A stretch of DNA of 64,000 nucleotides from Sarcophilus harrisii (Eukaryota; Chordata; Mammalia; Dasyuromorphia; Dasyuridae): positions 302,675,107-302,739,106 of the forward strand of contig NC_045428.1 in the NCBI RefSeq assembly GCF_902635505.1, given 5' to 3'. Position numbers and translations under genes: made by a program. Below the pieces are notes generated by a model, which saw nothing but the letters and a program-made list of their open reading frames with translations, was not told the origin of the DNA and ran no database searches. Shown here one piece after another: positions 11,659 through 21,894 of the stretch. Numbering within the stretch: the first letter of the stretch is position 1; each line of letters begins with the position of its first letter.

Positions 11659-12855
11659 ATTTTTACAGCCAAAGGTTCTGATAAAGGATTCATTTCCAAA
11701 ATATATAGAGAATTGACTCTAATTTATAAGAAATCAAGCCACTCTCCAATTGATAAATGGTCAAAGGATATGAACAGACAATTCTCAGATGAAGAAATTG
11801 AAACTATTTCTAGCCATATGAAAAGATGCTCCAAGTCATTATTAATCAGAGAAATGCAAATCAAGACAACTCTGAGATACCATTACACATCTGTCAGACT
11901 GGCTAGAATGACAGGGAAAGATAATGTGCAATGTTGGAGGGGATATGGGAAAACTGAGACACTAATACATTGTTGGTGTAATTATGAATACATCCAACCA
12001 TTCTGGAGAACAATTTGGAACTATGCTCAAAAAGTTATCAAACTGTGCATACCTTTTGATCCAGCAGTGTTACTACTGGGCTTATATCCCCAAAGAGACC
12101 TTAAAGAAGGGAAAGGGATCTGTATGTACACGAATGTTTGTGGCAGCCCTCTTTGTAGTGCCCAGAAACTGGAAACTGAGTGGATGCCCATCAATTGGAG
12201 AATGGCTGAATAAATTGTGGTATATGAATATTATGGAATATTATTGTTTGGTAAGAAATGACCAACAGGATGATTTCAGAAAGGCCTGGAGAGACTTACG
12301 TGAACTGAAACTGAGTGAAACGAGCAGAACCAGGAGATCCTTATATACTTCAACAACAATACTATATGATGATCAATTCTGATGGACCTGGCCATCTTCA
12401 GCAATGAGATGAACCAAATCAGTTCTACTGGAGCAGTAATGAACTGAACCAGCTACACCCAGTGAAAGAACTCCGGGAGATGATTAAGAACCATTACATA
12501 GAATTCCCAATCCCTATATTTTTGCCTGCTTGCATTTTGGATTTCCTCACAGGCAATTGTACAATATTTCAGAGTCTGATTCTTTTTGTACAGCAAAATA
12601 ATGGTTTGGTCATATATGCTTACTGTGTATCTAATTTATACTTTGATATATTTAACATCTACTGGTCATCCTGCCATCTAGGGGAGGGGGTGGGAGGAAG
12701 GAGGGGAAAAATTGGAACAAAAGGTTTGGCAATTGTCAATGCTGTAAAATTACTCATACATATAACTTGTAAATAAAAAGCTATGTGAAAAAAAAGGAAC
12801 ATAAAAAGGTAAACAGGAAAAATAAATCATAAGGGATTCAACAAGGTTAAAAAAA
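11659..12855 (+). mobile_element. 5'-truncated L1 with 3' transduction, 17-bp target duplication
   Basis: Holds the end of L1 ORF2 (SPIDKWSKDMNRQFSDEEIETISSH ... AYLLIQQC) and the 3'UTR. The ORF2 frame is broken by one extra C in 'atatccccaaag' (about 12088-12091; the 43-kb and 61-kb copies have three Cs). The L1 AATAAA is at 12772-12777 with A8 at 12788-12795. A further 53 bases not found in the other L1 copies follow, with their own AATAAA (12821-12826), then A10. AAAGAATTTTGCATTTG flanks the whole at 11642-11658 and 12856-12872. Confidence 0.92.
12796..12848 (+). other. Apparent L1 3'-transduced segment
   Basis: Between the L1's own A8 and the terminal poly(A), inside the target duplications. 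It carries AATAAA 22 bases before the second tail, as expected if transcription read through the L1 signal and stopped at a genomic one. Confidence 0.8.
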
Positions 12856-12914
12856 AAAGAATTTTGCATTTGTATAAATTCTGAATGAGTGGTGTCAGTA
12901 ATAGTAAAAATAAC

Positions 12915-13095
12915 AAAACACATTTAAATAAATCATTAAAGTTTTCAAGTACTGTGTATTAATTATATCATTTGAAACTTACAACCCTCTCATTTTAAAT
13001 GTTACTATTTCTATTTCATAGATGAAACATGTTCATAAAGATTAAATGATTTGCCTATGATTATAAAAGTAGTAAAGATAGACTAATCTCTAAAT
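12915..13095 (-). repeat. CORE-SINE remnant
   Basis: 'tatatcatttgaaacttacaaccctctcattttaaatg' and 'catagatgaaacatgttcataaagattaaatgatttgcctatg' follow the reverse SINE order (tcatttgatcctcacaacaaccct ... cagatgaggaaactgag ... aagtgacttgcc). Confidence 0.5.
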
Positions 13096-13559
13096 ATTTT
13101 ATACATTTTGCAGTTAATTTGAATGGAACTGTTTCCATACTCCATCAATCACTTCTGGAGAGAGAATATCTGTTTTATTATCTAAAGTTTTTTTTTTTAA
13201 TTTAAAAATCTTGTACCTTCCCTTGAGAATTTTCTTAACCTTAAAAAAATACCTCCTCCTTCAACATATCCCTATGATCTTGAAAGGGGAGCAAAACTTC
13301 ATTGCTTTTCCTGATTTCTAATATTCCTTTTTAGTCTTTCCTATTCTGACAGAAATTTTCTCAATTCTTCATCCACCTCTGCCTAATATTTTACCTTTTG
13401 ACAAAATAATTTTGGCTATTGCCAGTTTATGAATGGATAGTGATATATTTAACTTTCCATGTCATTATTCCTATTCTTTCTTATAGTTAAGTCCTGTCAA
13501 ACCATTCTTTTTCATAAGTATATTACTCAATGTATATCTAAAGAAGTGTTTTTTGTTCT

Positions 13560-13910
13560 TTTCTCACAATCTTATGTTCAATTGTAAGTAATTGATTTCT
13601 TAGCTCACTTTTGGCCCTAATTATCTTTCCTAAAGTATAGTTGAAATCCTCTCACAGCACAATCCTTGTTCTTGTATACTGGAAGGGAATCATCTCATTA
13701 AATTACTTTTCCTCTTTTTTGGGGGAGGAGGAGTACATACATTCTTTAAATTCATTATTTCTTCTCCCCAATTTGTATTCATTATCATACATAAAATAAG
13801 TTCCACAAGGACAATGCACCTGCTGTGTCAAATCTATCTTTGGATCTCTGGTGTCTTGTAGTGTGTCTTGTACATAGGAGGCACTTAATAAACATCTATT
13901 GAATGGAAAG
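13560..13910 (+). repeat. L2 3' region
   Basis: Ends 'tgtcttgtacataggaggcacttaataaacatctattgaatgg', an L2 3' terminus. Upstream, TTTCCTAAAGTATAGTTG resembles the L2 'tttctaaagcacagttctgatc' segment. Confidence 0.5.
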
Positions 13911-14221
13911 GTTTTATATATATTTCAAAAATCCTCACTTCTTAGATGAAACATAAATGTCTTCACTATGGCTATCTTCTACTCTTTAAATATGTAGCAC
14001 TTTTCCCTCTTAACTTTTTGACTTTTATATTTATCTTAAGTCCTGTATTACTTTCCTTATCCTATATTACTATCCCTTCTGTGACTTTAATTCTCTCTTT
14101 GCTTGTGATACATTAAATTCTGTCCATTGTTCTTCCTTTCCTTCTCTGTGGAATTTATCTGAATTCCATTTAGGCCTTTTAGCCATCTATGCCTTTTCAC
14201 GATATGATTGTGAACATTTTG

Positions 14222-14465
14222 TTGTTGAATCATTTTTTTTTCAGTCTTGTCCACCTCTTCATGACTTTATTTGGGATTTTTTTGACCAGGTTATTGGAGT
14301 GATTTTGCATTTCCTTTTCTAGCTTATTTTACAGATGAAGAAATTGAGGCAAACAGAATTAAGTGACTTGCCCAGGGTCACATTCCTGGTAAATGTTGGA
14401 GGTCAGATTTTAACTTATGTCTGATTCCAGACCCAACAATTTATCCACTGAGCCACTTAGCTCTT
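14222..14465 (-). repeat. tRNA-derived SINE with RTE/BovB-like tail
   Basis: Low-coordinate half 'cagtcttgtccacctcttcatgactttatttgggattt' is the reverse of an RTE/BovB-like tail. The other half (AATTAAGTGACTTGCCCAGG, TTATCCACTGAGCCACTTAG) is the tRNA-derived head. Such SINEs are thought to be moved by RTE LINEs. Confidence 0.75.
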
Positions 14466-14884
14466 GAGCTTTTTACTTTTCCCCAAATTCCATTTGTTCT
14501 TATACTTTGGCTCTCTGGACAAGTGACTACTCTCAGGTTCTAAGGACTGTAAGGCTGTACTCTTAACACTATAGCTCATAAGCCCCCACTATTGAGAAAA
14601 GGAATTATGACCCATTTACCCTATAAAGTTAAGGTTTATTCTACTACAAATATATATAGCACTCATAGGAAGAATAGGCTTAAACTCAGAGGACAATGAT
14701 ATTGAAGCAAACATATGGGATATCTATGTGATAAAGATAACATGTGACTCCTGGTACTGAAGGATCTAGAAATTCTTTTTTTCCTAATGGAAGACACACA
14801 CTATTTTCCCAAGCTATTTTCCTTTTCTTAAGGACTATGACTCAATTGTCATAAGCCATATTCTCTAAAGTTGCTTAATTGATC

Positions 14885-14977
14885 ACATGTATAGTTTATA
14901 TATATATAATGTTATATTTTATATATTATATATTATAATATATATATAATATACACACACACATATATATATATATT
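14885..14977. repeat. AT/TA-rich microsatellite
   Basis: Interrupted (TA)n with a short ACACAC run. Confidence 0.9.
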
Positions 14978-14995
14978 AGTTTGTAAGTTCTCTCC

Positions 14996-15124
14996 CCTAT
15001 TAGATTGTGAACTCCTTGAGATCTGGGGCTTTTTTCTTTTCTTTTTTTTAATCTTTCTTTATATCTCTAGCTTTTAGCAGAGTAATTGGCACATAGTAGG
15101 GTTTTAATATTTGTTGATTGATTA
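14996..15124 (+). repeat. L2 3' end
   Basis: 'tagattgtgaactccttgag', then 'gagtaattggcacatagtagggttttaatatttgttgattg': a clear L2 3' terminus. Confidence 0.75.
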
Positions 15125-17056
15125 TATGCATTTAATGCATACAAAATTGAATGGTAAAATAGGAAAATCAATATCATTAATCATCAATAGCATTGTCAAG
15201 GACTTCATATCTATAATGCTATTTTATGAGACAAAATATCTATGGGAAAGAAAAATAATACTGAAAAAATCCCTCATGTGTAGGAAGGTTCAAAGACTTC
15301 TCAATTTGTGGTCTAGTTGAGGCTATCATCCTTATTTTTAGTTTTTACTGGCCAATTTGTATCAGGCCTCTTGGCAGAAAACCCTTCCTTTCTATTCTAT
15401 GTCTTATTAGGTCTGATGGGATTATCCTCAATCCATGAGTGGGTTAGGAAGTAATAGCAGTTCCAGCCTAAGGGATGCATGTTTCTTTGTGAACACTCAA
15501 GCTTAATTGAGTGAACCAAACTGGTATATAATCTCAAAATATATGTTTGCTTTTATTTTCTATTTGAATTGTTAGATATTATTATTTACACTACATAGTA
15601 TGCTAAGCTTTTAAACAAAGTTTAAAGTACTTTAAAATAAATGTTTTTAAAAAGAATTTGTCCAGGACCCAGTCATTAAAACCCTTATAAGAATGATTAA
15701 CCTACTTGTTCAGTCACATTTTATCTTCTTGATCTGATTGGAGGAGTGGAAGTATCATGGAGTAGACAATCTTATGTAACATGTCAAAAACTCATATTTT
15801 AACAATATCAAAAACTTATGGGTAATTACAGTCTATTATTACATTAATGCAATGTGTATATGGGGACGAATCCTCTCTCTTAAATATTACAATTTTTTTC
15901 TTTGTCAAAGATTATTCTTCCAATCCCTTTATCCCCCAACTGCCTTTTTTCATGTGATCAATTGGTTTCCACATTGGAAATGCTTTTTTTCCAGTATGTT
16001 TTATTCAAATGATTTCTTGAATTACAGCTTCAGTTTGCCTTTGGATTTCCCTTATACCAGTTATGACCTTTTGTTGCCCCTAAATGAAAAGCACCTGATA
16101 GATGATCAACCACAACCTCCCTTAGCTCAGCTTTATTTCACACTTATAGTCCCAGTCCAAATCCCAAGCTGTCTGCTACTATTACTGGAACTGCTAATAC
16201 ACTGAAATATCTTTAAGCAAATTATAATGTGTTCCATATCTATTCTTTCATTCCTAAAGAAAATGGATCAATTCTTTAGCTTTAAATTGCTAAGTAAGAT
16301 TACTACAAAATTCGTTCATCAGTATTGTCTCCTTTTCTTCTGACATATCTAAAATAAATCCAGTTTTTCTGCTGATCTTGAATGTTCACCAAATTCATTA
16401 TATTTAAGAAATGGAACAAATATTTGGCTTCATGCCAAATGAATTAATAATCAGTCTCTACCACATAATCTTTCACTGGTCAGCCCCTCTCTTCCTTTGA
16501 GAAATAGATTCCATAATGAATCTTCTTTTAAAAAGGGTTTTCTTGTTACTTATGCTCCCTTCACAAGAAACTGATAAAGATCTCTTTTTTCCTCCTGCTC
16601 TAGCTCTACTCTGCACTGCCATCTCTTTTCAATGATACAAATACTTAGAATAGCAGTTTCTGCTTTCTTTATTTTCCCCTCCTCTTCTCCACCAATTCTC
16701 TTTCTTTTACTGAATTCCATTTTTCTCCTCCCCTCCCCAGTAAATTTTCCTCTCCTTTAAAGTTTTCACTTTCAGCAGAAACATACCCTGTTTGAGGACT
16801 GAATGAAAAAATTTAGCATTTCGAAATCAAAGCCCCCAATTCTAATTCCTTTGCTACTTTTTTTCTTGCAGACCCTCCATCATATGGAGCCTTTAGGTTA
16901 GAGAGTACATTCTATTTGTGCCAGATGAGACTGCATATGATTTAATATAAAGTGTATATAATTTATATACCTAAATTCTCTCTCATGAAATAAAGTTCAT
17001 TGTTTCTCATGAACAGATTGTATATATTGCACTACAGCGAAATGTCTGAAAAAGAG
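15125..17056. other. Unassigned intergenic DNA
   Basis: About 1.9 kb without a recognised gene or repeat. A 117-codon open frame at 15852-16205 shows no family features. Confidence 0.45.
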
Positions 17057-17057
17057 G

Positions 17058-17287
17058 AATTGGCGGCAGGGACAATTAAGTGGTACAAAAGATAGGGCGC
17101 TGGGCCTAGAGTGAGAAAGACCTGAATTCACATCTAGCTAGATGTTCATCTCAGTTTCCTTATCTGTAAAATGAGCTAGAGAAGAAAATGGCAAACCTAC
17201 TCCAATATCTTTGCCAAGAAAAACCCAAACGGAATCACAGAGAGTAAGACAAGACTAAAGTGAATGAACAACAATAACGTGATGCAG
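17058..17287 (+). repeat. tRNA-derived SINE with RTE/BovB-like tail
   Basis: Head 'attaagtggtacaaaagatagggcgctgggcctagag', then CTCAGTTTCCTTATCTGTAA, then the RTE-like tail AAAACCCAAACGGAATCACA ... 'agactaaagtgaatgaacaaca'. Same family as 14222-14465 in the other orientation. Confidence 0.8.
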
Positions 17288-17459
17288 CAGACAATGACTG
17301 AGAACTAAAGGATAGAAGAGATGAAAAAAGATTCCCTACCTTTGTCTATCACTTTTGTTGTCATGATAGTAAATCATGAACCTGAACTCTACCAGAGAAA
17401 AGATGAAGCATTATATACCTCAAAAGTCTCTGTAAACATAATTATCATGTAGAGGTTGG

Positions 17460-17645
17460 AGAACCATGGGCCATTAAAGCTGGATAAGATTATATAATCC
17501 AATTCTTATTCTAATCAGTAATGTTAAGACACAAAAATGTTAAATTACTTTCTCAAAGTAACATAGCTAGTGTGTCATGGAGCCAGAACTAGAGCCCAGA
17601 TTGTCTTTTCCAAAGTTTAGTTCTTTCTGTTGTGAGACATTGCCT
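17460..17645 (-). repeat. MIR/CORE-type SINE
   Basis: 'aaagctggataagattatataatccaattctt', 'acatagctagtgtgtcatggagccagaactagagccca' and 'ttctttctgttgtgaga' match the reverse SINE order. Confidence 0.55.
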
Positions 17646-18310
17646 TGTGGTTGTTGCTGATGATTAGTGATTATCCTGAGTCACTCAAAAAGAATTCAGT
17701 TGTGTTCAGCAGGGAAATGCTTAATACATTTAAAATGTGTTTACACGTGAACAGTTAAAATCTCAAGTTTTGACAATAGTAGACGTGTTAATCTATTTTA
17801 TCAAGTAACTATATTTTCAAAAATGATTAATTTCTCAATCATGATGAGAGGTATGTCCTTTAGATGTAGAATTTTTGAAACAGCCATAAATTATTTTGCC
17901 AAATCAGGTGAATTTGGTAAACTGGTTAGTGTTTGAGTAAAAAAAAAAAAAGTATGCCTACAAAGTAATGAGACTGTCTCTGAAGACCTGAAAAAAAAAG
18001 TAGAAAGTCATAGATTTTCTGAATATTGATAGCCTCATTGGAAGAAGTGTATAACTTCTTAAAGTGACTACTCATTTTCATCATTATTCGTTCATTATCT
18101 TTACCAGATTATAATGCCCAACTTCAGCTGGGATCCTTTGCACTCACATTTATTGGTAAAACTTTTGTTAATCTCTTGTGTCCAGCTTCTCCTTGTTACC
18201 AACAAAGTCAGATCACTGACCAGTTAGAACAAAGCTCTATGTAAATGCTAAATTAGAATAAAGAACAAAGACAAGTGTATCATCATCACAGTGAATGACT
18301 GGTGAGGCTC
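17646..18310. other. Unassigned intergenic DNA
   Basis: No recognised gene or repeat. Confidence 0.45.
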
Positions 18311-18325
18311 CAACACAACCTATTT

Positions 18326-18823
18326 TTTTTTTATTTAATAGCCTTTTATTTACAGGATATATGCATGGGTAACTTTACAGCATTAACAATTGCCAAACCT
18401 CTTGTTCCAATTTTTCACCTCTTACCCCCCTACCCCCTCCCCTAGATGGCAGGATGACCAGTAGATGTTAAATATATTAAAATATAAATTAGATACACAA
18501 TAAGTATACATGACCAAAACGTTATTTTGCTGTACAAAAAGAATCAGACTCTGAAATATTGTACAATTAGCTTGTGAAGGAAATCAAAAATGCAGGTGTG
18601 CATAAATATAGGGATTGGGAATCAATGTAATGGTTTTTAGTCATCTCCCAGAGTTCTTTCTCTGGGCGTAGCTGGTTCAGTTCATTACTGCTCCATTGGA
18701 AATGATTTGGTTGATCTCGTTGCTGAGGATGGCCAGGTCCATCAGAACTGGTCATCATATAGTATTGTTGTTGAAGTATATAATGATCTCCTGGTCCTGC
18801 TCATTTCACTCAGCATCAGTTCG
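18326..18823 (-). mobile_element. Very young 5'-truncated L1, 15-bp target duplication
   Basis: Only the last ~500 bases of an L1 (end of ORF2 and 3'UTR). CAACACAACCTATTT flanks it at 18311-18325 and 18824-18838. By eye it differs from the 61-kb copy at roughly seven to ten positions over about 480 bases. Confidence 0.92.
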
Positions 18824-18838
18824 CAACACAACCTATTT

Positions 18839-19769
18839 AAAACACATTGTAGGCTCCAAAAAAATGAAATGGACAGAAGCAAAGACAATGACTGTCATAT
18901 TGATTATGGACAGGTATGTCAAATAGACAAATAACTGAATCCATAATAAAATAGCAGGGAGAGATTGGGTTAAAATGGAATTACATGTTGCTTTCAATGA
19001 AAAAAATTGCTTTTGTCTTAAAACCTTTTTTCAATACCAGTAATCTCCTGATGCTTTTGTGAGTCATGGAACATTGCAGATGACCCAAAGGGAAGTCTAA
19101 AGATAAATGATAGGTATAAACAATCTGTAACCCAGGATACTTGCATGGTGTCATAACAGATACTGCCAGAAATATCAAGACTTCATGGAAGATGGATTCT
19201 CACGCATCAAGATAGTACAAATGTTACCTTGGTCTCCTTAAGATAGCAAAAGAAACATAGATGGGCTTCAATCACTTTGAATGGATCTTTAAAATAGGAT
19301 TTACAACAACAAATGGATGGAAACTTCACAGGATGACAAGGTTTGAAAAGCTTGTGTTCCAATCCATTCCAGAAGAGGGATATTAGCTATCCAGTTAAAA
19401 ATACACACACACACACACACCCCTATCACAGTAGGTAAGGACACAGAAGTAATTTCTTATGCATGATCCTGGGAACTTAATGCAAATTTTCTTCTTTTCT
19501 ACTTTGTTTTACAGTGCCAAGATTTCATCACTTTATTATTAAATCCTAAGGAAAAAATTATTTTCTTTCCATTTTTCTCCTGCCTCATCTGTCCCCTCCC
19601 CTACTCGTTACTTTCCTAATTCTCTATCCTAGCTCCAGCGCTAGTATAACGAGTGATGTGATTTGAAAGTCTCGGAAGAAACATCTCAACCCCTCAATGT
19701 TTCCTTACTGCCGTATGACACAACATTTCACCTTTTAGGGACTAATTGAGTTAGCCATGGTATGGTTGG
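18839..19769. other. Promoter-distal DNA, no gene seen
   Basis: Unique-looking sequence up to the CpG-island shore. It holds a short (AC)n at about 19403-19422. Confidence 0.5.
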
Positions 19770-19962
19770 AATTGAAAAGATGGGTTTTAAGGTTGCCTCT
19801 GCCATTCGTTCGTTACGGGCACTTTGGGTGTGGTCAGAGCTGGCTCTGTAAGACCCTGGACGGGTCACTTTGTCTCCGTTTCCCCCTGGCGAAATGGAGA
19901 TCCTACTAATAGCACCCACCTCTCAGGGTTGCTGGGGCATCCAATGAGGTCACACTTAGTAG
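19770..19962 (+). repeat. MIR-type SINE remnant at CpG-island shore
   Basis: GACCCTGGACGGGTCACTTT, then a TCTCCGTTTCCCC-like run, then AATAGCACCCACCTCTCAGGGTTG, follow the order of the MIR body (gaccctgggcaagtcac, ctcagtttcctc, aatagtacctacctcatagggttg). It carries more CG than other copies in the window. Confidence 0.65.
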
Positions 19963-20045
19963 GGCGAGCCTCAGTTTGCTCATCCGGAAACAGGACGTGA
20001 TCGCCCTTAAAGCCCTTTCTCCTTCTGACGCTGTATCGTTCTCTT
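19963..20045 (+). repeat. CORE-SINE body remnant in CpG-island shore
   Basis: GCCTCAGTTTGCTCATCCGG followed by a CTTAAAGCCCTTTCTCCTTC-like run resembles the common marsupial SINE segment 'cctcagtttcctcatctgtaaa...aggtcccttccagctct'. It directly follows the MIR-like piece. Confidence 0.5.
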
Positions 20046-20459
20046 AACGAGCAACTATTTCTAGGAGGGGCAAGCCGTAAGGGATGCTTAATTGGATTCT
20101 TTCTTAATACACAGGGGTTCTTTTCAAGCGGAGCGAGGGGAAGAGGGCCGGAGGGACACCAGCAAGGGGGCAAAGGCAAAACGTTGATACGGTAGAACGG
20201 CACTGCCCAGGACGAGCCCCAGCGCTAAGCAACCGGCCAGCAGGGCTTCCTCACGGATCAGCACCGAGGAGCTAGGACTCAATCAAGCGCTAATTAAGCG
20301 CTCCCACTCTCAAGCATTCTATTGATCCACGCTTCCGTCCCTCAACAGGTAGCGCCAATTAAAAATCCTCACCGTTCTCTCCCGATAAACACAGGTTGGC
20401 GTGGCCGTCAATCAAAGACCTCATCCTATAGAAGCAGGCCGCCAAGCAATTTTCTGTGA
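20046..20459. other. Upstream part of the CpG island
   Basis: CG density rises through this stretch. It contains no recognised gene. CCAAT occurs at about 20355. Confidence 0.5.
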
Positions 20460-20479
20460 TATCTTCCCGCCCCATCTTT

Positions 20480-20568
20480 CCATTGGTTTTTCTTTTCCGC
20501 CATTCCCCAAAGCGCCTAGGAGCTGGGCAACTACGGTCTCTTTGGCCCAACAGATTATTTGCGATTGG
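20480..20568 (-). promoter_or_regulatory. Two inverted CCAAT boxes (NF-Y type)
   Basis: CCATTGG at 20480-20486 and GATTGGG around 20563-20569 are CCAAT boxes in reverse orientation, about 80 bp apart and upstream of the GC boxes. This is a common arrangement in TATA-less CpG promoters. Binding is inferred. Confidence 0.5.
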
Positions 20569-20667
20569 GCCGAAGGCCGATCAGCTAGCCCCTTCCCCTC
20601 CTTTGGGCGATTTCCCGCCTCCCCGTCGCAATGGCGTCGGCGCCTCCTGGCTCGGAGCCGCGAGAGA

Positions 20668-20689
20668 GGGGCGGGGCGAGGGGCGGGGC
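20668..20689 (+). promoter_or_regulatory. Paired GC boxes (Sp1/KLF type)
   Basis: GGGGCGGGGC occurs at 20668-20677 and again at 20680-20689, 12 bp apart, in the densest part of the CpG island. Confidence 0.6.
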
Positions 20690-20699
20690 TTACTTCGCC

Positions 20700-21604
20700 T
20701 CCCACGGCGGGGAGGGCGGAGCTGTGGCTGCTGCTGTTTCTGTTAGTACCTCGGAGAGCGGCCGGCGCAGGGAAGGAGGGGAGGGAGGGTCTGACAGACT
20801 GACCAGACCCCGAAGCAGCCGACGGAGGGGGGGGTATAGTCGGGACCGTACCGGACGCTCCCTACCCCCCTCCCTTTTTGGACACCCCTTCCCCCTTCCC
20901 CGGGACCCTCGGGCTAGGCAGCGTCGTCTGAGGAAGGTGCTTGCCGGGCTTGATCCGAGGGGTCGCTCCCGCTCCCCCTGCCTCCTCGCCGCCGCCTCCT
21001 ACCCCCGGCCCCGCGGGGCTCGCAGCGCACCTGTCCGGGGGCAGAGGCGCGAGGCCCCTCTTCTCCCGGGAATGGGTGCGAGGCGGCGGCCCCCTGGGGA
21101 CCCTCGAGGACCAGGAGCGGCGGCGGGAGAGGAGGGGGGGGGGGCTGCGGGCGCTGCCGAGGGCCCCGGGGAGTAGCCGCCGCTGCCGGGGCAGCGAGCG
21201 CTCCGCACGGCCGGCCAGCGGCTGCTGGAGCGGAGACGGGGGAGGCGGCAGCCCTGCCGGGGAGGGAGAGGGGGCTTGCTGCTGCTGCTGCTGCTGCTAC
21301 TGGGAGGGCTGCAGTTTGGAGGTTCTTTCTCTCAGAGGGGATGGGTAAAGAGATGAAAGGGTGGTAGACGGGTGGGGGCGTGGAAACAATACACCCCCTC
21401 TCCTCCGCCCCCACATATACAATAATCTGCCCTGGAGCCTTAAAAAAGCAACCCGAGTCTTTTCTAGAGAGGCAGCAAGGACTCCCCTGCTCTGTTGGAC
21501 TCTGATTTGATTGTATAATCCCGATGATATAATGCTAATGACGATGATGACACTGCCTTTTATTTTTACCTTGCCTCTTTTAAAAGCGCAGCTACTGCTC
21601 CGGG
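20700..21604 (+). other. STXBP5L: Probable 5' untranslated first exon region
   Basis: The stretch between the promoter boxes and the coding exon should hold the transcribed leader. If the AG at 21884-21885 is an acceptor, plausible donors are ATGG|GTAAAG (GT at 21345) and CCGG|GTAAAG (GT at 21604). The limits are guesses. Long open frames here on both strands are expected of GC-rich DNA and are not called as genes. Confidence 0.4.
21278..21298 (+). repeat. (GCT)7 triplet repeat in probable 5'UTR
   Basis: Seven perfect GCT/CTG units inside the CpG island, in the region likely transcribed as the STXBP5L leader. Confidence 0.9.
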
Positions 21605-21885
21605 TAAAGCACTGGGGTGGTCAGATGTGAAAGGGTTTGCTACTGCTCTCGGGGAGTTTTACTTTGCTTTTGTTTTTGAGGCCATTTTCAAGATTGAAAT
21701 TAGACGAAAATGAAGGCTTTGTATTTTTCAACCAGTTATGTCTCATGCTGACCAAAAATAGGGGGAGTGGGGGGGAGAGACACCAAATTGCTGTCTTGCT
21801 TAGGGAAAAGGAAGAGACTTTTTAGCCACATGTAATTGTGTTTTCACTTTATTCTCCCCTCCCCCTTCAAATTTTTGACAAGCAG

Positions 21886-21894
21886 TATCTAAAA
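21886..21894 (+). other. STXBP5L: Probable start of exon carrying the ATG (9-nt 5'UTR part)
   Basis: A pyrimidine-rich run at about 21841-21868 is followed by an AG at 21884-21885, 9 bases before the ATG. This looks like a splice acceptor, so the coding exon may be exon 2 and begin at 21886. Inference only; contiguous transcription from the island is the alternative. Confidence 0.5.

Larger units (their letters stand above)
19980..21350. promoter_or_regulatory. STXBP5L: CpG island and promoter of STXBP5L
   Basis: CG dinucleotides and G+C jump here against an AT-rich, CpG-poor background. The densest part is about 20460-21270. The island lies just upstream of the first coding exon and contains CCAAT and GC boxes, so it is the likely promoter and first-exon region. 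No TATA box is obvious. The start site was not determined; about 20.65-20.80 kb, just after the boxes, is the most reasonable guess. Confidence 0.85.

Noticed and set aside
15852-16205. 117-codon plus-strand open frame with hydrophobic stretches
   Set aside because: AT-rich DNA read as Phe/Leu/Ser. No family features, start context or neighbouring exon.
20401-21414. Several overlapping open frames of 69-181 codons on both strands in the CpG island
   Set aside because: High G+C makes stop codons rare. The frames overlap on both strands, are Pro/Arg/Gly/Ala-rich, and show no known domain. Only the ATG at 20631 is kept as a low-interest finding.
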